From Verrucomicrobiaceae bacterium (lineage in GTDB: Bacteria > Verrucomicrobiota > Verrucomicrobiia > Verrucomicrobiales > Verrucomicrobiaceae), in contig CANIZT010000002.1 of the NCBI GenBank assembly GCA_947471905.1, positions 1-45,558 of the forward strand: 45,558 bases of DNA, read 5' to 3'. The notes below the pieces were generated by a model. The model saw nothing but the letters and a program-made list of their open reading frames with translations, did no database searches and was not told the DNA's origin. Positions 1 to 9,554 of the stretch are shown one piece after another (positions within the stretch are counted from its first letter, which is position 1; each line of letters opens with the position of its first letter). The translations under genes were made by a program, and so were the position numbers.

Positions 1-615
1 GCGATTGATGTGCCAGCCAAAAGCAGCGCGCTCGCCTCGCTCGACAGCAGCTTGAAACTCAATTCATCGACCACGCCAGCGCCGCTTTCAGCCTGGAGCT
101 TTGATTTCACCAGCACGGTGCCACCGCGTGACTGGCGCGGCGTCTGGCACGATACCGCTGAAGGTGGCCGTATGGTGTCGAGCCCTTACATCGCGTCACG
201 CAGACCAGCGGAAAACATGATCACGCACTTCGGTGTCTCCGTGCGCACCGGCATGCTCAATCCACCGCTGACACTCACCGCGACGGACACCAGTATTGTG
301 CGCTATCGGCTCAAACAGGATCAGCCATCACCTCTGCAGGTCATGCTACTCACCAGTGTGCCGAAAAAAGGTTATTACGGTGGCAATTTTGAATGCGTCA
401 TCGCTGCGGATGAGTTGAAGCCCGACACCAATGGCTGGTGCGACATCGAGATTCCTGTCTCTCGTTTCAAACCCGTAGATCAACGTCAGCAAATCCGCGA
501 GCGCCATCCATCGCCTGTGGGAAACATCCTCACGGCGGTGTTGCTCTCGTCGTTTCAAAAAGATACGAAGCTCACGGTGGCCCGCTTTGAATTGAGCGCC
601 ACTTCCGCCCGATGA
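1..615 (+). CDS. C-terminal part of an unrecognised protein, 5' end outside the window
   Basis: The reading frame is open from the first base to a TGA at 613-615. The GTG at position 10 is only an internal codon, so the real start lies upstream. About 204 residues are visible. They are polar and look beta-strand rich, with aromatic motifs such as WRGVWHD near residue 43 and no membrane segment or catalytic motif that I recognise. The overall look, a beta-sandwich-like tail after a longer missing region, resembles the ligand-binding or laminin-G-like C-terminal modules of large verrucomicrobial surface or FecR-type proteins, but this is a weak inference. It ends 36 bases before the DUF1552 gene and reads in the same direction, so it may be the upstream member of that transcription unit. 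Confidence 0.6.
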   Translation, partial: AIDVPAKSSALASLDSSLKLNSSTTPAPLSAWSFDFTSTVPPRDWRGVWHDTAEGGRMVSSPYIASRRPAENMITHFGVSVRTGMLNPPLTLTATDTSIVRYRLKQDQPSPLQVMLLTSVPKKGYYGGNFECVIAADELKPDTNGWCDIEIPVSRFKPVDQRQQIRERHPSPVGNILTAVLLSSFQKDTKLTVARFELSATSAR

Positions 616-651
616 GTTGGCAGAACCTTCACCTCCATCCCAACACCGAAC

Positions 652-2136
652 ATGCACACGCCGCTTGCTCCTCTTCACCGCCGCACTTTTATCCGCGGAT
701 TGGGCGCGATGATTTCACTGCCATTCCTTGAAGCGATGACGCCGCTCACGGCGGTCGCGGCTCAGGCGGGATCTAAGTCGCCGTTGCGCTTCATCGCGGT
801 CGGGTTGGAAGGCGGGATGTGGACGGGCGAGGATGGTTTGTTTCCCTGGAAGGACGGCGCAAGTGCGGAGCGCACGAAGGAGTGGGGGCGCAAGGGTGTG
901 CTCGCCGGCGGTGCGATGGCGGACACGGGGGCGAACTATCGGATGACAAGCACGCTGAAGCCGCTGGAGGCGTTTCGAAAGGATCTGCTCGTGCTCAGCG
1001 GGCTGCATCATCCGAATGACGACAAGCCAAACACGGTGGTGAATGCGCACGGTCAGGATTTGGGCACGCTGCTCACGGGCACGAATATTTCCGGCACGCC
1101 GGGCGTGGCCTTGAAGAACGGGATTTCCTTCGACCAATACCTCGCGGCGAAGATTGGCGAGCAGACGCGGTTCCCCTCGCTGGAGCTGGCGGTGGGTTCT
1201 TCGAGCTACAACACGAAGGAGGCGACGGGGCTCGGCTACATGGGCTTCCTCAGCTACGACGCGGATGGCTACGCGATGCCAGTCGAGGGCGATCCGGCTG
1301 CGGTGTTCGATCGTTTGTTCACCAGCGGCAGCGCACGAGACCAAGCCGCGCGCGACGCGCAGCGCCGGAGAAACAAGAGCGTGCTCGACGCCGCGCTAGA
1401 CGACATGAAGCGCATCACGGGCCGAGTCGCGGCAGACGACCGACGCAAGCTCGATGAATACTTCAACACGGTGCGCGAGCTGGAGAAACGCATCGAACGC
1501 GCGAAGCAGTGGGAAGGCATTCCCGTGAAGCTGCCGCCGGGTGCGAAGCGGCCTGAAGTCGCGAAGGGCGGCGCGTATGGCAATGACGGCTCGGGGCGCG
1601 TGGAGCAGATGCGCCTGATGCTCGATGTGCTGGCGCTCGCGATGCAGGCCGACGTGACGCGTGTGGCGTCGATCAAGCTCGGCGGTTACTACGGCGGTTT
1701 CGGCTTTCTTGGCTTTCCGGAAGACCCGCACGGCGTCTATGCGCACAATGGCGGCGATCCCAAGAAGATCGCGGGCGCGAAAGCCATCGACCGCATGCAC
1801 ATGGAGCAGCTCGCGTATCTGCTGGGCAAACTCTCGGAAGCGAAGGAAGACGGCGGCAGCGTGCTCGATAACTCGATCGTGCTCTGCGGCGCCGGTCTGA
1901 GCAACGGCCCGAATGGCCGCGCGAGCGCGAACGCAATCTCCTTCGATGCGCATGGCCAGCACAACCAGCCGCTGCTCATCGCGGGACGCGCCGGTGGCCG
2001 GCTCAAGACGGGCCAGCACGTCAATTACGATCACGGCACGCGGCTCTCGAATCTCTTCGTCACGACGCAGCAGCTCATGGGCGTGAACGAAACGAAGTTC
2101 GCAGACGCCACCGAGCCGCTGGCGGGACTTGTTTGA
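652..2136 (+). CDS. DUF1552 (HXXSHH family) Tat-exported protein, motif degenerate
   Basis: This 494-residue protein starts with a Tat signal (RRTFIRG near residue 10, then a hydrophobic stretch ending in an AVAAQA-like cleavage site), so it is probably exported folded. The body matches DUF1552: an early SGLHHPND segment, a central charged helix with RRKLDEYFNTVRELEKRIER, and a C-terminal block with a GNxMxxG-like loop. The family's signature HXXSHH is altered here. Residues 360-366 read HGVYAHN, so the serine is replaced by alanine and the last histidine by asparagine. The biochemical role of DUF1552 is unknown. The DUF1592 gene follows 22 bases after the stop, and pairing of the two families is the rule in this window. 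The ATG at 652 places the twin arginine at a normal distance from the N terminus. Confidence 0.9.
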   Translation: MHTPLAPLHRRTFIRGLGAMISLPFLEAMTPLTAVAAQAGSKSPLRFIAVGLEGGMWTGEDGLFPWKDGASAERTKEWGRKGVLAGGAMADTGANYRMTSTLKPLEAFRKDLLVLSGLHHPNDDKPNTVVNAHGQDLGTLLTGTNISGTPGVALKNGISFDQYLAAKIGEQTRFPSLELAVGSSSYNTKEATGLGYMGFLSYDADGYAMPVEGDPAAVFDRLFTSGSARDQAARDAQRRRNKSVLDAALDDMKRITGRVAADDRRKLDEYFNTVRELEKRIERAKQWEGIPVKLPPGAKRPEVAKGGAYGNDGSGRVEQMRLMLDVLALAMQADVTRVASIKLGGYYGGFGFLGFPEDPHGVYAHNGGDPKKIAGAKAIDRMHMEQLAYLLGKLSEAKEDGGSVLDNSIVLCGAGLSNGPNGRASANAISFDAHGQHNQPLLIAGRAGGRLKTGQHVNYDHGTRLSNLFVTTQQLMGVNETKFADATEPLAGLV

Positions 2137-2158
2137 TCCATCGAATCGCACGCATCGT

Positions 2159-4564
2159 ATGAGCACTCGCGTTCTCTTATTCATCAGCCTGCTTGCAGCA
2201 GGATCGGCCTCCGCGCAGACGATTGCCGCACACGCGTCGGCGGTGGAATTTCTCCGCACTCATTGCATCGAATGCCACACGGCGGACAAGCACAAGGGAG
2301 ACTACGACATCGAGCCGCTGCTAAAAACCGCTTCGATGAAGGAGCGCACGGACGACTGGGAGGACGCTCTGAAGCAGATCGTATCCGGCGAGATGCCGCC
2401 GAAGAAGGCGAAGCTGCATCCTGCGCCGGAGCAGGTGAAGGCGCTCACCGGCTGGGTGGAACAGCAGCTCATCGCAGCGTCTGCGACGGCAGGCACGCTC
2501 GCTCGCCGCCTCAACCGTGCGGAATACAACAACACGATGCGCGACCTCCTGCTGGTCGATGCGCGGCCCGCGGATGTGTTTCCGCAGGACCTCGGGCGCA
2601 ACGGCTTCGACAACGTGGCGGAGGCGCAGAGCGTCTCGCCGCTGCTGCTGGAGAAATACGTGCGTGCGGCCCGTGGGGCGTTGGATGCGGCCATCGTCAT
2701 GAAGCCCGAGCCGGAGCGCATCAACGCGAGCTTTTTCATGCTGAATCGCGATCAATACAAACACCCTGAATCGCTGAAGCCTGAGGCGGCGGAGTTGGCG
2801 AAGTTGATCAGCAAGGGCAACAACGAATGGCGCACCGCGAAGGGCGCGGTGCAGTTCATGCGTCTGGACTGGAGCAGCGGCTCGCCCGCCGAAAACGGCC
2901 GAGTCAGTCCCGTGCGCGAGGGCAAGGGCCTCCACGGCTACGAGGTCGTGCTGCCACACAGCGAAAGCGGCGGGCGGCGCGGCGAGCTTCCCTTCGACAA
3001 TCCGCTGCCGTATGCGCGCTACCGCGTCACCGCGCGCGCCTATGCGGAGAAGGCGCGTGACCGAAAAACAAACGAGGAACTGGAGCCCGCGGGCGCCTGC
3101 TTGCTCGGGTTCGATGTGAACGGCAAGCGCATGGAAGTGCGCGACGTGCCGCTCGCCACCGAGCCGAAAACTTTCGTCTTCGAGTTCTCGACCACGATGG
3201 CGAAATCGAGCGTCACGCTCGCCGCTGCGACGCAGGTGAACAAAAGCCTCCTCGACCGCGTTCCGCGCCTCGTGCTGTGCGATGCCAAACTCGAAGGCCC
3301 GCTCTACGACACATGGCCGCCCGCGCATCATCGCGAAATCTTTGGCGACGACGGGAAACGCCCGCTGCCCGAGCTTCTCCAGCTCTTCATCAGCCGCGCC
3401 TTTCGCCGTCCCGTGCAACCCGACGAAGTGACGAAGTATCAGCGCATCGCCGAGAGCGAGATTGCCGCCGGAACGAAATACGAGGAGGCCGTAAAGGTCG
3501 CGCTCCAGGCCGTGCTCGTGTCGCCGAACTTTCTTTTTCTCGTCGAGGACTCGAACGCGGACCGCCGCTTGAGCGACTACGAACTCGCCTCGCGCCTGTC
3601 GTATTTTTTGTGGAGCTCCATGCCCGACGCACGCCTCCTTGACCTCGCCGCCAAGGGCAGCCTGCACGACCTCGCCACGCTCAAGGCCGAGGTCACGCGA
3701 ATGATCGCAGACCCGCGCTCCGAGTCTCTCGTGGAAAATTTCGCCGCGCAGTGGATTGGATTCCGGCGGCTCGGCGACATCGCGCCGGACCCCACCGTCT
3801 TCAAATCGTGGGACGAGGAACTGCGCCGCTCGATGCGCGAGGAGAGCGAAAATTTTTTCCGCCACGTGCTGCGCGAGAACCTCAGCATGCTCAATTTCCT
3901 CGACAGCGACTTCGCTTTCCTCAATGACCGCCTCGCGCGTCACTACGGCATCGAAGGCATCGCGAGCGGTGATTTCCAAAAGGTCTCGCTAACGCCCGGA
4001 GTGAACCGCGGCGGTCTCATCACGCAGGGCGGTGTGCTCACGCTCGCCTCGCAGCCCACGCGTTCCTCGCCGGTGTTTCGCGGGAAATTTGTCATCGCCA
4101 ATCTCTTCAACCGCGAGCCTCCCCCGCCACCAGCGAACGTGCCACCCATCGACGAAGCGGGTGCCAAGACTCCGACCAGCCTGCGCGAACAACTCGAGCA
4201 CCACCGCGCCGATCCCAACTGCGCGGCCTGCCACAACAAGATTGATCCGTGGGGCCTCGCGCTCGAAGGCTTCGACGGCATCGGCGTCTGGCGCGATGTG
4301 CCGCAGGCCGACACCACCACGACGCTCGACACGGGCGTGACCATGACTGGCGTCGCCGACTTGAAGAAGGCGTTGCTCGCGAGAAAGGACGACTTCGCCA
4401 TCGGCCTCGCGGAAAAGCTGCTCATCTACGCCACCGGCCATTCGCTCAAGCTGCGTGACCAAAGAGCCGTCACCAAGATTGTCGAGCAGACGAAAACCGA
4501 CGGTTACAAGTTCCAGTCGCTCATCCTCGCGACGGTCCTGTCGCCGAGTTTCCAGGAGCGGTAG
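2159..4564 (+). CDS. DUF1592-type planctomycete cytochrome protein (two haem c motifs)
   Basis: The ATG at 2159 gives an 801-residue protein with a clean Sec signal peptide (MSTRVLLFISLLAAGSASA). An earlier in-frame start at 2129 would bury that signal, so 2159 is preferred. The family's domain order can be followed: N-terminal planctomycete cytochrome C region with CIECH at residues 36-40 and the SGEMPPKKAK segment, DUF1587 at about 115-180 (RRLNRAEYNNTMRDLL), a beta-rich middle, DUF1595 at about 395-470, DUF1592 at about 467-600 (ELASRLSYFLWSSMPD), DUF1588 at about 617-713 with a PPPPP linker and a second haem motif CAACH at 688-692, and DUF1585 at about 730-800. Covalent haem binding is inferred from the CxxCH motifs. 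The catalytic role is unknown. It follows its DUF1552 partner and precedes a second DUF1592 gene by 17 bases. Confidence 0.92.
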   Translation: MSTRVLLFISLLAAGSASAQTIAAHASAVEFLRTHCIECHTADKHKGDYDIEPLLKTASMKERTDDWEDALKQIVSGEMPPKKAKLHPAPEQVKALTGWVEQQLIAASATAGTLARRLNRAEYNNTMRDLLLVDARPADVFPQDLGRNGFDNVAEAQSVSPLLLEKYVRAARGALDAAIVMKPEPERINASFFMLNRDQYKHPESLKPEAAELAKLISKGNNEWRTAKGAVQFMRLDWSSGSPAENGRVSPVREGKGLHGYEVVLPHSESGGRRGELPFDNPLPYARYRVTARAYAEKARDRKTNEELEPAGACLLGFDVNGKRMEVRDVPLATEPKTFVFEFSTTMAKSSVTLAAATQVNKSLLDRVPRLVLCDAKLEGPLYDTWPPAHHREIFGDDGKRPLPELLQLFISRAFRRPVQPDEVTKYQRIAESEIAAGTKYEEAVKVALQAVLVSPNFLFLVEDSNADRRLSDYELASRLSYFLWSSMPDARLLDLAAKGSLHDLATLKAEVTRMIADPRSESLVENFAAQWIGFRRLGDIAPDPTVFKSWDEELRRSMREESENFFRHVLRENLSMLNFLDSDFAFLNDRLARHYGIEGIASGDFQKVSLTPGVNRGGLITQGGVLTLASQPTRSSPVFRGKFVIANLFNREPPPPPANVPPIDEAGAKTPTSLREQLEHHRADPNCAACHNKIDPWGLALEGFDGIGVWRDVPQADTTTTLDTGVTMTGVADLKKALLARKDDFAIGLAEKLLIYATGHSLKLRDQRAVTKIVEQTKTDGYKFQSLILATVLSPSFQER

Positions 4565-4581
4565 CTCCGCAGAGGCAGACC

Positions 4582-7500
4582 ATGAGATTATTCCTTCCAG
4601 CATTGATTGTCGTGTCCGCCCTGCTCGCCGACTCTAGCCTGCAAGCATTCCCAGCGCTCTTTGAGCAGCACTGTTTTAAATGTCACGACGCCACGCAAAC
4701 GGAGGGTGATCTGGATTTGGAGGCCTTTGTCGCGAAGACGTCGAATCTGGCCTCAGTGCCGACCTTGGATGACATCATCACGCGTGTCAGCGAAGGCGAC
4801 ATGCCGCCGAAGAAGGCGAAGAAGAAACCGACGGATGAAGAGCGAAAGGCAATTATCACCTGGGCGCAAAGCCAGATCGATGCGCTGGCGCAGGCAAGCA
4901 TGGATGACCCGGGCGTGGTGGTGATGCCGCGGCTGACGCGGAATGAGTATCGAAATGTCATTCGCGATTTGAGCGGAGGCGTGGTGCCGAAAGCGGGCGA
5001 GTATTTGCCGAATGAAGGCGGCGCGGGCGAGGGCTTCGCGAATGTCGGCGAGGCACAGGCGATGGGCGCGGCGCAGTTCGAGAAATACATCGAGGCGGCG
5101 AAGGGTGCGCTGCATTGCCTGCGCGTGTCGGCGCATGATGGCTTCGTGTGGAGGGCGGTGCCGCGCGAGTCGGTGGATGACCCGAAGGCGGCCATCAAGG
5201 AAGAGGCTGATGACATCATCGCGTGGTATGTGGGGCAGCAGCAAAAATGGGGTGCGGTGCATCGCGCGGAACTGGAGAAGCAATTCGGCTCGGCCCACGC
5301 ACTTTATCTCGAAGAGGCGTGGCGGGCGAAGCACGGACGCTCGGCGCTCACGGAACGGCTCGCGCCGGTCGCGTTGGAAAAGTGGACGCGCCTTTTAAAT
5401 AACACCGACACGAAGTCGCCGTTCGCGGATTGGGCCAAAGCGTGGCGGGCGATTCCGGCGAACGTGAGCGACGCGAAGCTGCGTGCGACGTGCCTTGCCA
5501 TCGTTTCCGGCAAGGCGGATGCGGCAGCCGCGGCCATCGCGGAGAACAAGGGCGACTTTGCGCCGCCTTATGAAACCAGCTTTCGTGAGGCGAAGGAGGA
5601 AGTGCTCGCGGCGGCGAAGAACGAAGGCTGCTGGCCCTTCCGCATCGACATCGGCTACGCGAAGGAGCTGTTCCTCATCATGACCGACGCAGGCGACGGC
5701 GGAGGAGGAGAGTATGGCCTGTGGCGCAAGGGCCGGTTCATTTTCAAGGACGGCAGCGCGAAGCCCTGGCAGGACACGGTGAAGATCGTCGGCGCAAACA
5801 GCGGGCGTGATTTTCCGTGGGGACTCGACGGCGAGAGCCAGCCGAAGCTCGACGCCGATGCCGTGGGCCAGAAGCCGCCGGGCGCGCTGAAGTTTGCCGT
5901 GCCGCAGAATGCCATCGTGTTCGAGGTGGACTTCACGCTCGACAGGAACCGCACCAAGGTCGCGAGCGTGCAGGCGCTCGTGCTCAAGGAGAAGCCAGCG
6001 TCGCAGAGTTTCGTGCCGGGACGTTTCGTTTTCGGCGGACGCGATGCGGTCGCGAAGACTGCGAAGGGCAACACCAAGACCGACGCGAACAAGGAGCGCG
6101 GACAACTGCTGCGCAAACGCAACGTCGCCGAGGCGAACGAGACGAAGCTCGGCCTCAATGCCGAGCGCAATCTCTTCGCCGACTGGACGCGCACGAGTCT
6201 CGAAGCCATCGGCGGTCCGTGGCCCGAACACACGGCGGAGATGGCCGAACCGAACGCGCCGTATTTCTACACCGTCGCCGAGGTGAGGCGAAACGCGACG
6301 CCCGAAGACCTCGCGCAACTGCGCGTGATGGAGGATCGTCTCGTCGCACTCGCACAGCCCGCCACGAAGGACGTGTTGGAACGCAAGGTGCGCGAATGGC
6401 TGAGCGCGTTTGCGACGAAGGCATGGCGTCGTCCCTTGCAGGATCCGGAGTCGGCGAGACTCGTGCAACTTTACCGCGATGCGGCGGCGCAGAACGTGAG
6501 CTTCGATAGTGCGATGAAGGTGCCGCTGCTCACGGTGATGGTGTCACGCGATTTTGTTTTTCGCGGTCGCGAGGCGGATACCTTTGTTCCGTGTGCGCAG
6601 GATTTGGTGGCTGGAAACAAGACTCTCCCTCAAAGCTCGCACGCACTCGCCTCGCGCCTCTCCTTCTTCCTTTGGGCGAGCATTCCTGATGACGAGCTGC
6701 TCCGCCTCGCCGTCGCGGACAAACTGCGCGACCCCGCCGTGCTCGTCGCGCAGGCGAAGCGCATGCTCAAGGACCCGCGCGCCGAATCGCTCGCGACGGA
6801 TTTCGCCGCGCAGCTCTGGGGCTTCGGGGACTTTGAGAGCTTCACCGGCCCCGACGAGAAGCGCTTCGCCGAATTCACGCCCGCGTTGCGTCAGGCGATG
6901 TTCGATGAAGTCACGACCTTCCTCACCGACCTCATCCGCAACGACCGCCCGCTCACCGCGCTGCTCGATGCGGACTACACCTTCGCGGACGCGGAACTGG
7001 CGAAGCACTACGGAGTGAAGACCACGCCCGCAGGCTTCGAGCGCATTGCACTGCCGCCTGACCGCGGCGGTCTGCCGACGATGGCGCTCTTTCTCACCAA
7101 GACCTCGCTGCCGCTGCGCACCAGTCCCGTGCAGCGCGGCGTCTGGGTCGTCGAGCAATTCCTCGGTCGCAAGATTCCCGCGCCGCCGCCGAATGTCGGC
7201 AAGATTTCCGAGGACGAAAAATCCGCCGACGGCCTGCCCATCCGCGACCAGCTCGCGAAGCATCGCGCCGATGCGAACTGCGCCGCGTGCCATGCGCGCT
7301 TCGACGCGATGGGCGTGTCCCTGGAAAACTTCGACCCCATCGGCCGCTTGCGCACCGCCGACCGCAGCGGCGACGCGATTGTGAGCACCGACACCCTGCA
7401 CGACGGCACCGCGCTGAACGGCATCACCGGCCTGAAGAAATATCTGCGCGACCATCAGGACGAAGTCTTCCGCCACTTCACGCGCAAGCTCCTCGGCTAC

Positions 7501-7641
7501 GCCCTCGGCCGCGCCGTGCTCCCCGGCGACCGCGCCCTGCTCGACCGCATGAACACCTCGCTCGAGCAGGACGGCCACAAGTTTTCCTCGCTCGTCGAAG
7601 CCATCGTCACGAGTCCGCAATTCACCACTCGTCGCCAATAA
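4582..7641 (+). CDS. Long DUF1592-type planctomycete cytochrome protein with a ~400-residue insert
   Basis: This 1019-residue protein begins with a signal peptide (MRLFLPALIVVSALLADSSLQA) and the haem motif CFKCH at residues 31-35. A DUF1587-like block (RLTRNEYRNVIRDLS) follows at about 115-180. The C-terminal half has DUF1595 at about 600-660, DUF1592 at about 683-810 (ALASRLSFFLWASIPDDELL), DUF1588 at about 823-920 with CAACH at 900-904, and DUF1585 at about 943-1016. It is the longest of the five family members here. Roughly residues 195-600 form an insert in which I recognise no domain: the first part is charged and helical (HRAELEKQFGSAHALYLEEA), the second looks like a beta-sandwich with EVDFTLDRNRTKVASVQAL. 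It sits directly behind another DUF1592 gene and its stop codon overlaps the next start by one base. Confidence 0.9.
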   Translation: MRLFLPALIVVSALLADSSLQAFPALFEQHCFKCHDATQTEGDLDLEAFVAKTSNLASVPTLDDIITRVSEGDMPPKKAKKKPTDEERKAIITWAQSQIDALAQASMDDPGVVVMPRLTRNEYRNVIRDLSGGVVPKAGEYLPNEGGAGEGFANVGEAQAMGAAQFEKYIEAAKGALHCLRVSAHDGFVWRAVPRESVDDPKAAIKEEADDIIAWYVGQQQKWGAVHRAELEKQFGSAHALYLEEAWRAKHGRSALTERLAPVALEKWTRLLNNTDTKSPFADWAKAWRAIPANVSDAKLRATCLAIVSGKADAAAAAIAENKGDFAPPYETSFREAKEEVLAAAKNEGCWPFRIDIGYAKELFLIMTDAGDGGGGEYGLWRKGRFIFKDGSAKPWQDTVKIVGANSGRDFPWGLDGESQPKLDADAVGQKPPGALKFAVPQNAIVFEVDFTLDRNRTKVASVQALVLKEKPASQSFVPGRFVFGGRDAVAKTAKGNTKTDANKERGQLLRKRNVAEANETKLGLNAERNLFADWTRTSLEAIGGPWPEHTAEMAEPNAPYFYTVAEVRRNATPEDLAQLRVMEDRLVALAQPATKDVLERKVREWLSAFATKAWRRPLQDPESARLVQLYRDAAAQNVSFDSAMKVPLLTVMVSRDFVFRGREADTFVPCAQDLVAGNKTLPQSSHALASRLSFFLWASIPDDELLRLAVADKLRDPAVLVAQAKRMLKDPRAESLATDFAAQLWGFGDFESFTGPDEKRFAEFTPALRQAMFDEVTTFLTDLIRNDRPLTALLDADYTFADAELAKHYGVKTTPAGFERIALPPDRGGLPTMALFLTKTSLPLRTSPVQRGVWVVEQFLGRKIPAPPPNVGKISEDEKSADGLPIRDQLAKHRADANCAACHARFDAMGVSLENFDPIGRLRTADRSGDAIVSTDTLHDGTALNGITGLKKYLRDHQDEVFRHFTRKLLGYALGRAVLPGDRALLDRMNTSLEQDGHKFSSLVEAIVTSPQFTTRRQ

Positions 7642-8318
7642 TGAAGACAGCACTTATCCTCGCCCTATTCATCTCCAGTCTGCCGCTGCACGCTGCCGAT
7701 ACCGCCGCTGAAGCAAAAAGCCTCGGCGGTGAATTCGATGCCGCCACCGGCGCGGTCGTCGTGAAGAAGAACAAGACACCCGACACAGCCGCCATCTCTG
7801 CACTCGCCACCGATGCCAAAGTGAAGTCCATCATGCTCGACGGCTGCACTTTGAAGAGTGATGGAGTCGCAGCGCTCGCGAAGTCGAAGACACTCACCGC
7901 TCTGAAGCTGGAGCACACGATGGTGAACAAGGTGCCTGATTTAAAAGCGCTCGCTGGCATCACCACGCTCGAAGAATTAAACCTCGGAGGTAGCGACTTC
8001 GGCGATGAAGGACTCGCCACCCTCGGTGCGCTCACGAATCTCCGCGTGCTGCATCTCGGTCACGTCGGTCGCAGCGACAAGACCGCCTTCACCACCGAAG
8101 GCCTCAAGACACTTGCGAAGCTGCCGAAGCTCGAGTTGCTCATCATCCATCTCCACAAGCCCGACGACACGATGATCCCTGTGCTCGCCGGATTGAAGAC
8201 ACTGAAGGACGTGAAAGTCGGCGGCATTTCGTCGGACTATCTAAAGAAACTCCAAAGCGCGATGCCGCAAGCCAAGGTCGCCTCACGCGGGCCGACCACG
8301 GATGCAGCGAAGAAGTAG
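7641..8318 (+). CDS. Exported leucine-rich repeat protein
   Basis: The ATG at 7641 shares one base with the TAA of the preceding gene (TAATG), which supports this start. It gives 225 residues with a signal peptide (MKTALILALFISSLPLHA). After a short region there are about five leucine-rich repeats from residue 60 to 200, seen as spaced units such as LTALKLEHTMV, LEELNLGGSDFGDEGLATLG and LRVLHLGHVG. They are of the bacterial type with a DEGLATL-like helix side. It has no enzyme motif, so a binding or scaffold role outside the cytoplasm is likely. Translational coupling to the DUF1592 gene suggests it serves the same module. An in-frame opening exists upstream to 7287, but it lies inside the DUF1592 gene and lacks a signal peptide. 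Confidence 0.85.
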   Translation: MKTALILALFISSLPLHAADTAAEAKSLGGEFDAATGAVVVKKNKTPDTAAISALATDAKVKSIMLDGCTLKSDGVAALAKSKTLTALKLEHTMVNKVPDLKALAGITTLEELNLGGSDFGDEGLATLGALTNLRVLHLGHVGRSDKTAFTTEGLKTLAKLPKLELLIIHLHKPDDTMIPVLAGLKTLKDVKVGGISSDYLKKLQSAMPQAKVASRGPTTDAAKK

Positions 8319-8375
8319 TCCAACTAAGTCTAGAGTTCGCAAAAGCCTTTCCCCCACCATGGACTTCCTTGCCCA

Positions 8376-9554
8376 ATGACAAAGGCCTTCATGACCGCCT
8401 GCCTGCTGCTCCTCACCGCCGCGTTGGCGAAGGCTGAGCCTCAGTTCGAGCGGCGCGCTTTTGCGCTGCCGCAGGCTGTGTGGGGCGTTGGCGCGGCGGA
8501 TGTGAATGGGGATGGCAAACTGGATTTGCTCGCGGCGGCGGATACGCAGGCCGTGGCGTTCATAGCGCCGGATTGGCAGCCGGTCGTGTTGCATGATTTT
8601 GTTGGTGGCCGGTTGCTGCACGCGACGGTGCTCGATTGCAACCGTGATGGCAGGCTCGACTTCGTCGTCGCGAGGATGCTTTCGCCATGGGTGGAGTTTC
8701 GCAAGGCCAAGGCGGCTGGGAAAAGTCCGCCCGAGCCGAAAGGTCCGGACTTCACGCTAGCGTGGACTGAGAACACCGGGCGCGTCGGTGAAGCGCAGCC
8801 GCTGCATGTGCTGGAGACGGATTTTTCGCACATCCACGGCGTCGCCGCAGGCAATGTGAATGGCGACGGCCTCGCCGACCTGGTTGCGGGCAGCTTTGAC
8901 GGTCCGGAGGCCAACAGCATCGCGCTGCATCTCGCGAAAAAGGCCGCGGCGGGTTTCATCGGCAGTCGCATCACGCGGGGAGGGGCGAAAGGCCGCGCTC
9001 ATTATCTGGACATCGCCGATGTGAATGACGATGGCCGCGCGGACGTGCTGCTCGCCGCCTCCGCTGGCAACACCGTCACCGCGTGGATGCAAAACGCGGA
9101 CGGAACATGGACGCCGCAACTCATCGCGAATGAAACCGGAGCGACTCACGCGAAGGCTGCCGATGTGGACGGCGACGGCGTGCAGGACATCATCGTCAGC
9201 AACGGTCACGGCAAAGGCATCTTCTGGTTTCGCGGTCCGCAATGGCAGAAACACCTCGTGGATGGCGACATCACCGAAGCCCACGCGCTCGACCGCGCCG
9301 ACCTCGATGGTGATGGCGACATCGACATCGCCGCAGCCTCCTACGGCGAAAAAATCGTCGTCTGGTATGAGAACGACGGCCACGGGAACTTCACGCGCCA
9401 CGTCATCGACCAAGGCCACGAGCAGGAATCTTACGACCTCAAGATTTCCGACCTCGATGGCGATGGCCGGTCAGATTTTCTCCTCGCCGGCCGTCGCTCC
9501 AACAACGCTGTCTTCTATCGACAACTCCCCGCATCCAAGGACAACCAACCATGA
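8376..9554 (+). CDS. Exported FG-GAP/VCBS repeat beta-propeller protein
   Basis: This 392-residue protein has an N-terminal signal (hydrophobic core MTACLLLLTAALAKA). The second methionine at 8391 is an equally good start. Seven calcium-binding-like DxNxDGxxD units are visible, for example ADVNGDGKLDLL, LDCNRDGRLDFV, GNVNGDGLADLV, ADVNDDGRADVL, ADVDGDGVQDII, ADLDGDGDIDIA and SDLDGDGRSDFL. Seven such units fit a seven-bladed FG-GAP propeller of the integrin-alpha N-terminal type. Its likely role is surface binding or carbohydrate recognition, and no catalytic residues are evident. It lies 57 bases after the LRR gene and overlaps the next DUF1552 gene by four bases (ATGA), implying translational coupling to that protein. 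Confidence 0.88.
   Translation: MTKAFMTACLLLLTAALAKAEPQFERRAFALPQAVWGVGAADVNGDGKLDLLAAADTQAVAFIAPDWQPVVLHDFVGGRLLHATVLDCNRDGRLDFVVARMLSPWVEFRKAKAAGKSPPEPKGPDFTLAWTENTGRVGEAQPLHVLETDFSHIHGVAAGNVNGDGLADLVAGSFDGPEANSIALHLAKKAAAGFIGSRITRGGAKGRAHYLDIADVNDDGRADVLLAASAGNTVTAWMQNADGTWTPQLIANETGATHAKAADVDGDGVQDIIVSNGHGKGIFWFRGPQWQKHLVDGDITEAHALDRADLDGDGDIDIAAASYGEKIVVWYENDGHGNFTRHVIDQGHEQESYDLKISDLDGDGRSDFLLAGRRSNNAVFYRQLPASKDNQP

Noticed and set aside
2321-3979. Long open frame on the minus strand opposite the DUF1592 gene (552 codons), and similar antisense frames opposite 5395-6468 and 36263-37573
   Set aside because: These arise from high GC and third-position bias of the sense genes. The translations are rich in Arg, His, Ala and Glu, lack domains, and the sense strand carries clear conserved families.
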